From an uncultured Actinomycetes bacterium (GTDB lineage: Bacteria; Actinomycetota; Actinomycetes; Nanopelagicales; Nanopelagicaceae): a stretch of DNA of 35,990 nt. Both the position numbers and the translations under genes were made by a program. Shown here one piece after another: positions 9,288-18,374 of this stretch. The first letter of the stretch is position 1; each line of letters starts with the position of its first letter. Location of the stretch: positions 1-35,990 of the forward strand of contig CAIJYZ010000028.1 of the NCBI GenBank assembly GCA_903825015.1. The letters are read 5' to 3'. The notes beneath the pieces are model-generated. The model saw nothing but the letters and a program-made list of their open reading frames with translations. It did not search any database and was not told where the DNA came from.

Positions 9288-10009
9288 GTTACCTAGAGCT
9301 GTTGCCTGCAGTGGATGTTAAAGATGGACGCGCAGTTCGATTAGTACAAGGTGAGTTAGCGCAAGAGAGCATCTACGGCGCACCATTAGAAGTGGCACTT
9401 GAATTTCAAAGCGCTGGAGCTGAATGGTTACACCTTGTTGATTTAGATGCAGCCTTTGGTCGAGGAAGCAATGCCGAACTCTTGGCAGATGTTGTCGCTG
9501 CGCTGGATATTAAAGTCGAACTCTCTGGTGGAATTCGAGATGATGAATCACTGAAGAGAGCGCTAGCAACAGGATGCCGTCGAGTTAATTTAGGAACTGC
9601 AGCTCTTGAAGATCCCGAATGGACTGCTCGTGTAATTGGCCAATATGGAGATCGAATTGCAGTCGGTTTAGATGTTCGGGGCCATGTCCTCGCAGCTCGT
9701 GGATGGACCAAAGAAGGCGGAGATCTTTTTGAAACTTTAGCCCGCTTAGATAGAGATGGTTGCCAACGTTATGTCGTTACTGATGTAACTAAAGATGGAA
9801 CTTTAGCGGGGCCAAACCTTGAACTCTTGAAATCCGTTTGCGCGGCAACAGACAAACCAGTTATAGCAAGTGGCGGAATCTCATCTTTGCAAGATATAAA
9901 AGCCCTATGTGATCTCAATGCCACGGGTGTCGAAGGTGCCATTGTTGGAAAAGCTTTGTATGCCGGGGCATTTACTTTGCAACAGGCCTTGGAGTTAACA
10001 GGTAAATGA
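9284..10009 (+). CDS. priA: PriA: bifunctional ProFAR isomerase / phosphoribosylanthranilate isomerase
   Basis: A (beta/alpha)8 isomerase that in actinobacteria serves both histidine (HisA) and tryptophan (TrpF) synthesis. It has 241 residues from ATG 9284, which overlaps the hisH stop by 3 bases; the frame opens earlier at 9269 but that start would lie inside hisH. The general acid/base pair is Asp11 ([14 protein letters not shown]) and Asp167 (VVTDVTKDG). The [14 protein letters not shown] and [12 protein letters not shown] segments closely match mycobacterial PriA as I remember it. The lack of a trpF gene in the trp run that follows supports dual function. Confidence 0.92.
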   Translation: MSYLELLPAVDVKDGRAVRLVQGELAQESIYGAPLEVALEFQSAGAEWLHLVDLDAAFGRGSNAELLADVVAALDIKVELSGGIRDDESLKRALATGCRRVNLGTAALEDPEWTARVIGQYGDRIAVGLDVRGHVLAARGWTKEGGDLFETLARLDRDGCQRYVVTDVTKDGTLAGPNLELLKSVCAATDKPVIASGGISSLQDIKALCDLNATGVEGAIVGKALYAGAFTLQQALELTGK

Positions 10010-10779
10010 CATTGTCAGTTCGAATTATTCCCTGCCTAGATGTCACCGACGGCAGAGTGGTTAAGGGTGTCAATTTTACAAACCTTGTTGATGCTGGCGA
10101 TCCAGTTGAGATGGCCTCGCTCTATGGTTTAGAAGGAGCCGATGAGCTAACTTTTCTTGATATCTCTGCAAGTGTTGTTGGTCGTGAAACCACCCTTGAT
10201 GTTGTTCGCAGAACTGCTGAGCAGGTTTTCATCCCTTTAACTGTTGGTGGCGGTATACGTAGCGTCGATGATGTCGATCGTTTACTTCGAGCTGGCGCAG
10301 ACAAAGTTTCGATCAACACCGCAGCAATTGGACGGCCAGAATTAATTGCCGAAATTGCTGATCGATTTGGTTCTCAAGTTTTGGTTCTTTCAGTTGATGC
10401 ACGTAGGGCCCGAACTGAATCTGGTTTTGAAGTAACAACCCATGGCGGACGCGAAGGCACCGAGATGGATGCACTTGCTTGGGTTGAAAAAGCCTGCGCA
10501 CTTGGAGTCGGCGAGATTCTTTTGAACTCCATGGATGCTGATGGTACCCGAGCCGGATATGACATCGGCATGATCACGGCGGTTCGAGCAGTTTCAAAGG
10601 TTCCATTAATTGCAAGCGGTGGAGCAGGCACGTTATCTGACTTTGCTGCAGCCCTTGATGCCGGAGCTGATGCTTTGTTAGCGGCCAGTGTCTTTCACTT
10701 TGGAATTCATCGAATAGGCGATGTGAAGTCTTATCTTGATTCGCACAATTATCCGGTGCGCACCCTGGCCGGCAAGTAA
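10006..10779 (+). CDS. hisF: Imidazole glycerol phosphate synthase, cyclase subunit
   Basis: Cyclase that uses HisH-derived ammonia and PRFAR to make imidazole-glycerol phosphate and AICAR. It has 257 residues, (beta/alpha)8 fold, with catalytic Asp12 ([14 protein letters not shown]) and Asp131 (LSVDARR). The [12 protein letters not shown] and [11 protein letters not shown] phosphate-binding loops are present. The ATG overlaps the priA stop (ATGA), so translation is likely coupled. Confidence 0.96.
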   Translation: MTLSVRIIPCLDVTDGRVVKGVNFTNLVDAGDPVEMASLYGLEGADELTFLDISASVVGRETTLDVVRRTAEQVFIPLTVGGGIRSVDDVDRLLRAGADKVSINTAAIGRPELIAEIADRFGSQVLVLSVDARRARTESGFEVTTHGGREGTEMDALAWVEKACALGVGEILLNSMDADGTRAGYDIGMITAVRAVSKVPLIASGGAGTLSDFAAALDAGADALLAASVFHFGIHRIGDVKSYLDSHNYPVRTLAGK

Positions 10780-10781
10780 GG

Positions 10782-10787
10782 CAGAAT
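10782..10787 (+). promoter_or_regulatory. Possible internal -10 element before hisI
   Basis: CAGAAT ends 6 bases before the hisI ATG at 10794, the same spacing as the hisD and polA promoters. The only ribosome-site candidate, AAGG at 10778-10781, is 12 bases from the ATG and so poorly placed. An internal leaderless promoter for hisI-trp is plausible but lacks a clear -35. Confidence 0.35.
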
Positions 10788-10793
10788 TAGCCC

Positions 10794-11132
10794 ATGAGCA
10801 CACTTGATCCAGCGGTATTAACTCTGCTCAAAGATCCAACTTCTCTTATACCTGCCGTCGTTCAAGATGCAATCAGCAAAGATGTGTTGATGCTGGCGTA
10901 TATGAACGCACAATCTTTGGCGCAGACTTTGGAAACTGGAAAAGCAACCTTTTGGTCACGATCTCGTAATGAGTTGTGGGTAAAAGGTGCAACTTCTGGG
11001 CATTTTCAAGAGGTGCAATCTGTCGCCCTTGATTGTGATGGCGATGCGATATTAATTACTGTTATTCAAACTGGCGTTGCATGCCACACTGGCGAAAATA
11101 CTTGTTTTCATAAACCGTTAGCTCTTGGGTAG
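10794..11132 (+). CDS. hisI: Phosphoribosyl-AMP cyclohydrolase
   Basis: Zinc/magnesium enzyme that opens the purine ring of phosphoribosyl-AMP in the third step of histidine synthesis. It has 112 residues and is monofunctional: no HisE pyrophosphohydrolase domain is fused. The signature blocks [19 protein letters not shown] and [10 protein letters not shown], with the metal-binding cysteines, are all visible. It sits 14 bases after hisF and is the last his gene before trpE; hisE and hisG must lie elsewhere. Confidence 0.95.
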   Translation: MSTLDPAVLTLLKDPTSLIPAVVQDAISKDVLMLAYMNAQSLAQTLETGKATFWSRSRNELWVKGATSGHFQEVQSVALDCDGDAILITVIQTGVACHTGENTCFHKPLALG

Positions 11133-11136
11133 TCCT

Positions 11137-12621
11137 ATGAACCTGGAAGAGTTTCGCGCTTTTGCAAAGATTTCAAATGTAATTCCCGTATCTCGTCGTC
11201 TGCTTGCAGATGGTGAAACACCACTTGGTGTTTACAAAAAATTAGCAAAAAATCAACCCAATACTTTTTTGCTTGAATCAGCTGAACATGGTGGCGCATG
11301 GTCTAGATACTCATTTATTGGAGTTCGCAGCGAAGCAACCCTTAGCGAAAAAGATGGAAAGGCTTATTGGCAGGGTACGGCCCCTGCTGGTGCACCGACT
11401 GGAATCGATCCACTAGAGGCATTACGTCTGTCGGCTGCACATTTGAAATCTCCCTTGATTGCAGGCCTTCCACCTTTGACCGGAGGATTAGTTGGATTTA
11501 TGGGATACGACGTTGTGCGTCGCCTAGAAAAACTTCCAAATCTTTCCGTAAAAGATCTTCCGCTGCCCGAATTAAGTTTCATGTTAACAAGTGACTTAGC
11601 TGTTCTTGATCACAGCGACGGAACTATCACTTTAATTGCTAATGCGATTAACTGGGATGGCAGTGATGATCGAATCGATGAAGCATTTGCTGCCTGCAAC
11701 GAACGCTTGGATCGAATGCAACTTGATTTATCGGTGTCTTTACCCGGAGACATCGCGCAAATCGATACACATGCTGCCCCGATTTTTGAGGCAAATATGA
11801 CAGGGGATGAATTTAAATCAAAGATTGCACAAGCTAAAGAGGAGATCCTTGCGGGAGAAGCTTTTCAAATTGTTTTGTCACAGCGTTTTTCCATGCCTTG
11901 CACTGCAGAAGCCATCGATGTCTATCGGATGTTGCGACTAAATAACCCAAGCCCATATATGTATTTATTCCGTTTTAATGAAGGAATTACAATCGTTGGA
12001 TCAAGTCCGGAGGCGTTGGTAAAAGTTAATCAGCGAGAAGTCATGATTCATCCAATCGCGGGTACCCGCAAACGTTCATCCTCTCCCGAAGAGGATCACC
12101 GTTTAGGTGAAGAGTTGCTGGCTGATCCAAAAGAGCGTGCCGAACATTTGATGTTGGTCGATCTCGGTCGAAATGATTTAGGCCGTGTCTGTGCAGCGGG
12201 TTCAGTGGAAGTTATTGATTTCATGCATATCGAGCGTTATTCCCATGTCATGCATATTGTTTCAACTGTGACTGGAAAACTTGCCCAAAATGCAACTCCA
12301 GTAGATGCCCTATTTTCTGTATTTCCAGCGGGCACTTTGTCAGGTGCACCAAAGCCCCGCGCTATGGAGATTATCGAAGAGCTCGAACCAACGCGCCGCG
12401 GCGTTTACGGTGGAATTGTTGGCTACATAGATTTCACTGGAAATATCGATACCTGCATTGCAATTCGTACCGCGCTGATTCACGATGGCACAGCATATGT
12501 TCAGGCCGGTGCTGGAATTGTTGCTGATTCCGATCCAGAGTCAGAGAATCAAGAGTGTCGAAATAAAGCTGCAGCGGTTTTAATGGCAATCGATTCAGCC
12601 AATAGATTGCGCAAGAATTAA
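11137..12621 (+). CDS. trpE: Anthranilate synthase component I
   Basis: Chorismate-using synthase of the first tryptophan-specific step. It has 494 residues from ATG 11137; an in-frame TTG at 11125 lies inside the end of hisI, and neither has a strong ribosome site, so the ATG is preferred. The LLES motif near residue 45, associated with tryptophan feedback binding, is present. The catalytic C-terminal half contains the HPIAGTRKR block, HIVSTVTGKL, PAGTLSGAPKPRAM and the DTCIAIRTA segment. No trpG or trpD follows, so the glutaminase and phosphoribosyltransferase are encoded elsewhere. The stop overlaps the start of a small membrane ORF. Confidence 0.95.
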   Translation: MNLEEFRAFAKISNVIPVSRRLLADGETPLGVYKKLAKNQPNTFLLESAEHGGAWSRYSFIGVRSEATLSEKDGKAYWQGTAPAGAPTGIDPLEALRLSAAHLKSPLIAGLPPLTGGLVGFMGYDVVRRLEKLPNLSVKDLPLPELSFMLTSDLAVLDHSDGTITLIANAINWDGSDDRIDEAFAACNERLDRMQLDLSVSLPGDIAQIDTHAAPIFEANMTGDEFKSKIAQAKEEILAGEAFQIVLSQRFSMPCTAEAIDVYRMLRLNNPSPYMYLFRFNEGITIVGSSPEALVKVNQREVMIHPIAGTRKRSSSPEEDHRLGEELLADPKERAEHLMLVDLGRNDLGRVCAAGSVEVIDFMHIERYSHVMHIVSTVTGKLAQNATPVDALFSVFPAGTLSGAPKPRAMEIIEELEPTRRGVYGGIVGYIDFTGNIDTCIAIRTALIHDGTAYVQAGAGIVADSDPESENQECRNKAAAVLMAIDSANRLRKN

Positions 12622-12791
12622 TGGAGCAATCAATTGGTATTGGCGTAAGCGTCGTGGTCATTTATGCAACGGTTGCTTTTATTGGACGCAAGTTTCGAAT
12701 ATCAGCACGATACGAGCGAAAGCCTCGAATCCTTAATACGTGGAGCGCACTTGATAATGGCATTGATCCAACTGAGACGGATCAACAATGA
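12621..12791 (+). CDS. 56-residue single-pass membrane protein between trpE and trpC
   Basis: A short ORF starts at ATG 12621, sharing one base with the trpE TAA (TAATG), and ends at TGA 12789-12791, overlapping the trpC ATG by 4 bases (ATGA). This double coupling and full use of the 170-base gap are strong signs of a real gene. Residues 5-22 form one hydrophobic helix, followed by a basic stretch (RKFRISARYERKPR) and an acidic tail with the motif WSALDNGIDPT. Many actinobacteria have a larger multi-helix trp-associated membrane protein (TIGR02234) here, and the tail resembles what I recall of that family's C-terminus. This may be a reduced form with only the last helix and tail. Function is unknown. 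Confidence 0.75.
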   Translation: MEQSIGIGVSVVVIYATVAFIGRKFRISARYERKPRILNTWSALDNGIDPTETDQQ

Positions 12792-13567
12792 GCGTTTTAG
12801 ATTCAATCATTGAGGGCGTACGTGAAGATCTAGCCCAGCGCAGACAACCACTTGGTCGGTTACAGGAAGCTATTGATCAAGCCGCTCCCGTGCGAGACCC
12901 GCTGGAATCATTATTGGTTTGCCAGATGTCAGTTATCGCCGAAGTAAAACGTGCTTCTCCAAGTAAGGGAGCCCTTGCAAGGATTGAAGATCCGGCGGCA
13001 CTAGCGCAGCAGTACGAAATCGCTGGAGCAAGTGTTATTAGCGTCCTAACTGAACGCAGACGATTTGGAGGATCGTTGGCAGATCTGGATGCAGTACGTT
13101 CTCGAGTTAATATTCCTATTTTGCGCAAAGATTTTATGATCGATGAATATCAATTTTACGAAGCACGTGCGCACGGCGCCGACGTAGTTCTTCTGATAGT
13201 TGCAGCGTTAAGCCAATCCCAGCTCAATGATTTTCACCAGTTGGCCGAAGGACTTGGTATGCGCGCCTTGGTTGAAGTTCATACACACGATGAACTTGAG
13301 CGAGCGTTAGAGATTTCACCGCAGATCGTTGGCATTAACTCTCGCAATCTAAAAACTCTCGAAGTCGATTCAAAGAGCTTCGCCGAACTCATTCCAAAAA
13401 TTCCAACGAACTTGGTACGAGTTGCCGAATCAGGAATCTCTACGCGCGCAGATGTTGAATTTGCCCAAAATCAAGGAGCCACTGCGATTTTGGTAGGCGA
13501 GGCGTTAGTACGAGCTGGTGACCCCGCCGCTGCGATGCGCGAACTACTTGGTGCGGATAGGATTTAA
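12788..13567 (+). CDS. trpC: Indole-3-glycerol phosphate synthase
   Basis: Closes the indole ring from carboxyphenylamino-deoxyribulose phosphate. It has 259 residues and a (beta/alpha)8 fold. The [13 protein letters not shown] motif with the catalytic lysine, the [12 protein letters not shown] block, [10 protein letters not shown] and the AESGIS phosphate loop are all present. It is monofunctional, with no TrpF domain fused, which fits PriA supplying that activity. The ATG overlaps the preceding 56-codon ORF by 4 bases. Confidence 0.95.
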   Translation: MSVLDSIIEGVREDLAQRRQPLGRLQEAIDQAAPVRDPLESLLVCQMSVIAEVKRASPSKGALARIEDPAALAQQYEIAGASVISVLTERRRFGGSLADLDAVRSRVNIPILRKDFMIDEYQFYEARAHGADVVLLIVAALSQSQLNDFHQLAEGLGMRALVEVHTHDELERALEISPQIVGINSRNLKTLEVDSKSFAELIPKIPTNLVRVAESGISTRADVEFAQNQGATAILVGEALVRAGDPAAAMRELLGADRI

Positions 13568-13569
13568 TA

Positions 13570-14766
13570 ATGACAATCGAAACTAGCGATGTATTGGGCC
13601 ATTTCGGTCAGTACGGTGGTCGCTTCGTTCCTGAGGCATTGATAGGCGCACTCGATGAGTTAGAGGCCGCGCACAACGCTGCCAAAGTTGATCCGGAGTT
13701 TCAGGCTGAACTTGCTGAGCTGCATCGTACATATACAGGTCGTCCGAGCATCATCACTGAAGTCAAGCGCTTTGCAGAACATGCAGGTGGGGCAAGGATT
13801 TTGCTTAAGCGCGAAGATCTCAACCACACAGGAAGCCACAAAATTAATAATGTTTTAGGCCAAGCACTTCTAACGGTGAAGATGGGCAAGAAACGTATCA
13901 TTGCTGAAACAGGTGCTGGTCAGCATGGCGTTGCGGCTGCAACTGCAGCTGCATTGATGGGCCTTGAGTGCGTTGTTTATATGGGCGAAGAAGATACCCG
14001 TCGCCAATCACTCAACGTTGCACGAATGAAGTTATTAGGCGCCGAAGTTATTCCTGTAACTTCAGGATCGCGAACATTAAAAGATGCAATAAATGAAGCG
14101 ATGCGTGACTGGGTTACAAACGTTGCAACTACGCACTACATGTTAGGAACAGTAGCTGGGCCACATCCATTTCCAACGATGGTCCGTGATTTTCATAAAA
14201 TTATCGGCGAAGAAGCGCGCGAGCAGGTCTTAGCTCTTACTGGAAAATTGCCAGACGCGGTGCTTGCTTGCATCGGCGGCGGTTCAAATGCCATCGGAAT
14301 CTTCCACGCTTTTATTCCAGATACAGCTGTACGACTTATCGGTCTTGAAGCAGGCGGTGATGGCGTTGAAACTGGTCGCCATGCAGCAACAATTACTGGT
14401 GGTTCTGCTGGAGTTTTACATGGAACACGTTCATATGTTTTACAGGACGAAAATGGTCAAACCGTCGAATCACATTCGATCTCTGCAGGACTTGATTACC
14501 CAGGTGTTGGTCCAGAGCACGCCTATTTACATGACATTGGTCGCGCCGAATATCGCGCAGTAAATGATGATGCGGCAATGGAGGCCTTTGCACTTTTGTG
14601 CCGAACTGAGGGAATCATCCCTGCAATTGAAAGTGCTCATGCACTTGCCGGAGCTTTAATCGTCGGTAAAGAGTTAGGACCGCAAGCAACTTTGCTTGTT
14701 AATCTTTCAGGTCGTGGCGATAAAGATGTGCAGACCGCTGCAGAGTATTTTGGAATCCCACTATGA
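13570..14766 (+). CDS. trpB: Tryptophan synthase beta chain
   Basis: PLP enzyme that joins indole, channelled from TrpA, with serine. It has 398 residues. The PLP lysine is Lys91 in [14 protein letters not shown]; the GAGQHGVA loop and the GGGSNAIG phosphate-binding loop are intact. It is the TrpB1 type by length and by linkage to trpA. An AGGA ribosome site lies about 8 bases before the ATG. Its stop overlaps the trpA ATG by 4 bases, giving coupled 1:1 synthesis. Confidence 0.97.
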   Translation: MTIETSDVLGHFGQYGGRFVPEALIGALDELEAAHNAAKVDPEFQAELAELHRTYTGRPSIITEVKRFAEHAGGARILLKREDLNHTGSHKINNVLGQALLTVKMGKKRIIAETGAGQHGVAAATAAALMGLECVVYMGEEDTRRQSLNVARMKLLGAEVIPVTSGSRTLKDAINEAMRDWVTNVATTHYMLGTVAGPHPFPTMVRDFHKIIGEEAREQVLALTGKLPDAVLACIGGGSNAIGIFHAFIPDTAVRLIGLEAGGDGVETGRHAATITGGSAGVLHGTRSYVLQDENGQTVESHSISAGLDYPGVGPEHAYLHDIGRAEYRAVNDDAAMEAFALLCRTEGIIPAIESAHALAGALIVGKELGPQATLLVNLSGRGDKDVQTAAEYFGIPL

Positions 14767-15566
14767 GTACGCCACTTGATTTAGTTTTTGAAAAAACTCG
14801 TGCCGAAAATCGCGCAGCTCTGATTGCATATATTCCCGCAGGTTTTCCATCTCAAAGCGGATGTGCAAAAGCAATCCTGACGTTAGCCGATGCAGGTGTA
14901 GATGCAATTGAAATTGGCTATCCCTATAGCGATCCAGTGATGGATGGCCCAACTATTCAAGAAGCTGCCGAGATTTCCCTTAAAGGTGGCACTGGTAGCG
15001 CCGATGTATTTGCCGCCCTTAAAACCGCCAGCTCTACCGGAGTTGCAGCCGTGGTTATGACCTATTGGAATCCAATTGAAAAATATGGCGTAGATGCATT
15101 TGCGAAATCTATTTCAGATAATGGTGGATCAGGAGTAATCACTCCCGATTTAACAATTGAAGAGTCTGGCCGCTGGCTAGAAGCAACTTCTAAATATGCA
15201 ATCAACCCAATCTATGTCGTTGCACCTAGCACGGGTGATGCGCGTTTAGCACAAGTAACTTCCAAGACTGGCGGCTTTGTTTATGCCGCATCGGTTATGG
15301 GCGTCACTGGTGCTCGAACAAATGTTTCCGTTGATGCAAGTGAATTAGTTTCACGGGTGAAGAAAACTACCCAACTGCCTGTATCTGTTGGTCTCGGTGT
15401 TTCAACTCGAGAACAGGCTAAGCAGGTCGCTGCATATGCAGATGGAGTAATCGTCGGTTCAGCTTTTATTAAGTTGCTCCTTTCTGCAAAGAGTGAACAA
15501 GAGGGATTAGATGCCATCGGTGCATTGGCTAAGGAGTTAGCGTTAGGAGTTCGTGAGGGTCGATGA
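14763..15566 (+). CDS. trpA: Tryptophan synthase alpha chain
   Basis: Cleaves indole-glycerol phosphate to indole and glyceraldehyde-3-phosphate. It has 267 residues. The catalytic Glu50 ([11 protein letters not shown]) and Asp61 (VMDGPTIQ) correspond to the Glu49/Asp60 pair of the enteric enzyme. The ATG overlaps trpB (ATGA), and the TGA overlaps the next ATG, so the downstream membrane protein is in the same transcription and translation unit. Confidence 0.96.
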   Translation: MSTPLDLVFEKTRAENRAALIAYIPAGFPSQSGCAKAILTLADAGVDAIEIGYPYSDPVMDGPTIQEAAEISLKGGTGSADVFAALKTASSTGVAAVVMTYWNPIEKYGVDAFAKSISDNGGSGVITPDLTIEESGRWLEATSKYAINPIYVVAPSTGDARLAQVTSKTGGFVYAASVMGVTGARTNVSVDASELVSRVKKTTQLPVSVGLGVSTREQAKQVAAYADGVIVGSAFIKLLLSAKSEQEGLDAIGALAKELALGVREGR

Positions 15567-16060
15567 AAAAACTAAATAATAAATTTCAGCCGTTCATCAC
15601 TTTAATTTGCCGCTTACTTCTTGGCGCAGTTTTAATCTCTGCAGGGGGATTGAAAGCGCTCAAGCCTTCTGTTTCCGCAGGAGCCGTAGCGGCATATAAA
15701 ATTCTTCCTACAAATCTTGCCCACTTAGTGGGCTATGCGCTGCCTTGGTTAGAAATTGCTGTTGGAGTGTTGTTACTAATTGGACTCTCTGCCAGGTTTG
15801 CAGCGGTAATTGGCGCTGGCGTGATGCTGATATTCGTTGCGGCCATTATTTCTGTGTGGGCACGCGGAATCCTTATTGATTGTGGATGTTTCGGTGGTGG
15901 AGGAGCAGTCGATCCAACAAAGGCAGCCCAAGTTCATCATGCATATTTATTAGAGATTTTGCGCGATTTAGGTTTGGCATTAACGGGCATCTATCTATAC
16001 TTTTTCCCCTACGGACGTTTAAGCATCGAAAAACCACTTGCAATCATCGAGGAGCAGTAA
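15563..16060 (+). CDS. DoxX/MauE-like membrane protein with CxCFG motif
   Basis: A 165-residue membrane protein with four hydrophobic helices. After the third helix comes a DCGCFGGGG motif (Cys107, Cys109), as in MauE and related DoxX-type proteins that are linked to periplasmic disulfide chemistry. Its ATG overlaps the trpA stop by 4 bases, and its TAA overlaps the ATG of a membrane-anchored DsbA-like protein. The pairing suggests it helps oxidise or reduce that partner, much as VKOR or DsbB does, but this is inference. It has no evident link to tryptophan synthesis beyond sharing the operon. Confidence 0.8.
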   Translation: MKKLNNKFQPFITLICRLLLGAVLISAGGLKALKPSVSAGAVAAYKILPTNLAHLVGYALPWLEIAVGVLLLIGLSARFAAVIGAGVMLIFVAAIISVWARGILIDCGCFGGGGAVDPTKAAQVHHAYLLEILRDLGLALTGIYLYFFPYGRLSIEKPLAIIEEQ

Positions 16061-16779
16061 TGGCTAAGCAGGCAAAGGCAACCAAGGCAAACGGTGGAGA
16101 TAATTTCACGCGATGGTTAGTTATTGGAATGGTTACTTTGGTTGTTGCGACCGGCGCTATTTTCAGCGTTGTTAGCCAGAAAACTAAGGCCAATGAATCT
16201 TTTGTCGCTCTCAAAGATTTCAAAGTTGGTGCTGCAATTCCTGCAACTGTCGATGCAACTAATGGCTCCGGAATAACTCTAAATCCAGAAATTACTAAGA
16301 CAATCGATTTGTGGGAAGACCCACAGTGCCCAATCTGCAATACATTTGAAGGCGTCAACGGCGCATATATTGATGATTTAGTTCGTACCAAGAAAGCTAA
16401 AGTTGTTTTCCACGTTGTTTCATTTATCGGAAATGAATCTATTTCAGCGGCAAATGCCGAATATTGCGCCGCCGATGAGGGCCACTATTTAGATTTTCAT
16501 AAGGCTGTCTATCTAGTCCAACCGTCCCTTGAAAACTCAGGCTTCTTCACAAGTACTAATCTTTTAAAGATTGGCACATATGTTGGATTGAAATCTAAGA
16601 GCTTCGTTGATTGCGTCAATAAGGCTTCAAAACTTGATCAAGTAAAGGCCGCTTACGAATCAATGGTCACGTACAAAGTTCAAGGTACTCCAACGGTTTT
16701 CTTTAACGGAAAGCTTTGGCAGCGCAAGAACAGCGGATTCGTACTCGATGAATTCTCCGCTGCCTTCGAAGCAAGCTAA
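16060..16779 (+). CDS. Membrane-anchored DsbA-like thioredoxin-fold protein
   Basis: A 239-residue protein with a basic N-terminus, one transmembrane anchor at about residues 19-38, then an extracytoplasmic thioredoxin fold with the active site CPIC (Cys90, Cys93) in a WEDPQ context and the cis-proline segment QGTPTVFFNG near the C-terminus. This is the DsbA/DSBA-like oxidoreductase family that forms or isomerises disulfides outside the cell membrane. The ATG at 16060 has a GAGGAG ribosome site and overlaps the MauE-like stop by one base; longer upstream extensions of the frame lie inside that gene and are rejected. Further conserved-looking cysteines follow in the insert (near residues 139 and 187). 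Confidence 0.86.
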   Translation: MAKQAKATKANGGDNFTRWLVIGMVTLVVATGAIFSVVSQKTKANESFVALKDFKVGAAIPATVDATNGSGITLNPEITKTIDLWEDPQCPICNTFEGVNGAYIDDLVRTKKAKVVFHVVSFIGNESISAANAEYCAADEGHYLDFHKAVYLVQPSLENSGFFTSTNLLKIGTYVGLKSKSFVDCVNKASKLDQVKAAYESMVTYKVQGTPTVFFNGKLWQRKNSGFVLDEFSAAFEAS

Positions 16780-16782
16780 ATC

Positions 16783-17589
16783 TTGATTCGCTCAATTCCA
16801 TCGCCAACGCTTTCGGCGTTGGAGTTGGGGCCACTAACGATTCATATGTATGCCTTGTGCATAATCTCAGGAATCGCCGTTGCTATATGGCTGGGCGATA
16901 AGAGATTTCGTGATCGTGCGCCTAATGGAAAATCTGTAGTCTCTGAAGTTTCTATCATGGCCGTTCCATTTGGAATTATCGGTGGCCGTATCTATCACGT
17001 CATCACTTCCCCCGATGCATATTTTGGTAAAGGTGGCCACGCACTGGATGCATTCAAAATTTGGGAAGGTGGACTTGGAATTTGGGGCGCGATTTCACTT
17101 GGGGCATTAGCTGCGTGGGTTCGCTATAGGCAGTTAGCCAAAAAGATTGACCTGCCTGACTTCTTAGTTTTTCTCGATGCCCTTGCTCCAGGTGTTCTAT
17201 TTGCTCAGGCAATTGGCCGATTTGGAAATTGGTTTAATATCGAATTATTTGGCCGGCCTCTCAATGCACCATGGGCGTTGCAAGTTCCAGTCAGATTCAG
17301 ACCCAGTGGGTATGCAGCTTTCGAGAGTTTTCACCCAACTTTTCTTTATGAATCAATCTGGTGTGCCTTTCTTGCTTTCGCCCTGATTAAGTGGGGGAAG
17401 AAATTTAAGCAGGGCCAAGTTTTTTCACTCTACATAATTGGATATTGCATAGGCCGCCTTGGTATCGAATCAATTCGAATTGATACTGCTCACACAATCG
17501 CGGGATTACGCTTAAATATTTGGGTCAGTTTGATTGTCGCAGTTTTGGGCGCAGTGACTCTCATCTCACAATCAAAGAAAGAGCAGTAG
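16783..17589 (+). CDS. lgt: Prolipoprotein diacylglyceryl transferase
   Basis: Transfers diacylglycerol to the lipobox cysteine of prolipoproteins, the step before LspA. It is a 268-residue polytopic membrane protein. The family signature is visible as GRFGNWFNIELFGRP in the middle, together with HPTFLYES and the late arginine block GYCIGRLGIESIR. The start is TTG at 16783, three bases after the DsbA-like stop; it gives the family-typical N-terminus, and the next ATG is inside the first helix. The trp-lgt linkage is common in actinobacteria. Confidence 0.94.
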   Translation: MIRSIPSPTLSALELGPLTIHMYALCIISGIAVAIWLGDKRFRDRAPNGKSVVSEVSIMAVPFGIIGGRIYHVITSPDAYFGKGGHALDAFKIWEGGLGIWGAISLGALAAWVRYRQLAKKIDLPDFLVFLDALAPGVLFAQAIGRFGNWFNIELFGRPLNAPWALQVPVRFRPSGYAAFESFHPTFLYESIWCAFLAFALIKWGKKFKQGQVFSLYIIGYCIGRLGIESIRIDTAHTIAGLRLNIWVSLIVAVLGAVTLISQSKKEQ

Positions 17590-17597
17590 ATATCGGG

Positions 17598-17603
17598 TAG
17601 GCT
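17598..17603 (+). promoter_or_regulatory. Possible -10 element for the VIT1 family gene
   Basis: TAGGCT ends 7 bases before the ATG at 17611, the spacing seen at other apparently leaderless starts in the window. The overlapping GGTAGG could instead act as a ribosome site with about 9 bases spacing, so the two explanations compete. Confidence 0.35.
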
Positions 17604-17610
17604 TTTTTGC

Positions 17611-18318
17611 ATGTCACTAGAAGAAATTTATCGCCGCAATCTTGAGCACCGCACACACCGAGCAGGTTGGTTACGTGCTGCAGTATTAGGTGCAAACGAT
17701 GGACTCGTATCAACAGCATCACTCATGATCGGTGTTGCAGCCGCGGGCAAGAATGATTTCCTAATTACGGCCGGTCTTGCAGGAATTTCAGCTGGTGCGA
17801 TGTCGATGGCAGTTGGCGAATACGTTTCAGTGCGTTCACAAAATGATGTCGAAGAATCAGATAGATTATTAGAAATTGCTCACCTTGCAGCAGATCCAGA
17901 AGGTGAACTACTCGAACTTCAACATATTTATATTGATCGTGGTTTATCACCTGAACTCGCTCTCACGGTCGCGACAGAGATGCATAAGAAAGATCCTTTG
18001 GCTGCTCACCTTCGCGATGAATTAGGGCAACACCCACATACCAAAGCCCGACCAGTGCAAGCTGCCATCGCATCAGCATCCAGCTTTATTGTCGGAGGCT
18101 TTGTTCCATTTCTTGGAGCATTTGCACCAACCCTTGGCGCTAAGGCCTGGAGCATCGTGGCATTTACCGTCGCTGGTTTAGTTATCACAGGCATAGTCAG
18201 CGCTCGAACCGCCGGATCAAAAATCCTTGTTCCAACTGTTCGAGTCATCCTTGGTGGCTGCTTAGGCATGCTCATCACGGCCGTTATTGGTCAGATTGCC
18301 AACGTCTCAGGGATTTAA
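17611..18318 (+). CDS. VIT1/CCC1-family Fe2+/Mn2+ transporter
   Basis: A 235-residue membrane protein of the VIT1/CCC1 (DUF125) family, which moves iron or manganese out of the cytoplasm. The N-terminal HRAGWLRAAVLGANDGLVSTASLMIGV segment, split here by normal family positions, is the hallmark first helix. It is followed by the second helix with the EYVSVRSQ block, a cytoplasmic Glu-rich metal-binding helix pair, and three C-terminal helices. It is 21 bases downstream of lgt and may be the end of the long run or have its own promoter. Substrate (Fe versus Mn) cannot be decided. Confidence 0.88.
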   Translation: MSLEEIYRRNLEHRTHRAGWLRAAVLGANDGLVSTASLMIGVAAAGKNDFLITAGLAGISAGAMSMAVGEYVSVRSQNDVEESDRLLEIAHLAADPEGELLELQHIYIDRGLSPELALTVATEMHKKDPLAAHLRDELGQHPHTKARPVQAAIASASSFIVGGFVPFLGAFAPTLGAKAWSIVAFTVAGLVITGIVSARTAGSKILVPTVRVILGGCLGMLITAVIGQIANVSGI

Positions 18319-18374
18319 TTTCTTTAATAATCGCTAGGTTTGTTGCTACTCTTTGCCAGCGTTAAAGGGCCAAG

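Noticed and set aside
11125-11136. TTG start for trpE inside hisI
   Set aside because: It adds four residues with no ribosome site; the ATG at 11137 is the simpler start.
15880-16059. 60-residue N-terminal extension of the DsbA-like protein
   Set aside because: It overlaps the MauE-like gene out of frame; ATG 16060 has GAGGAG and is followed by the membrane anchor.
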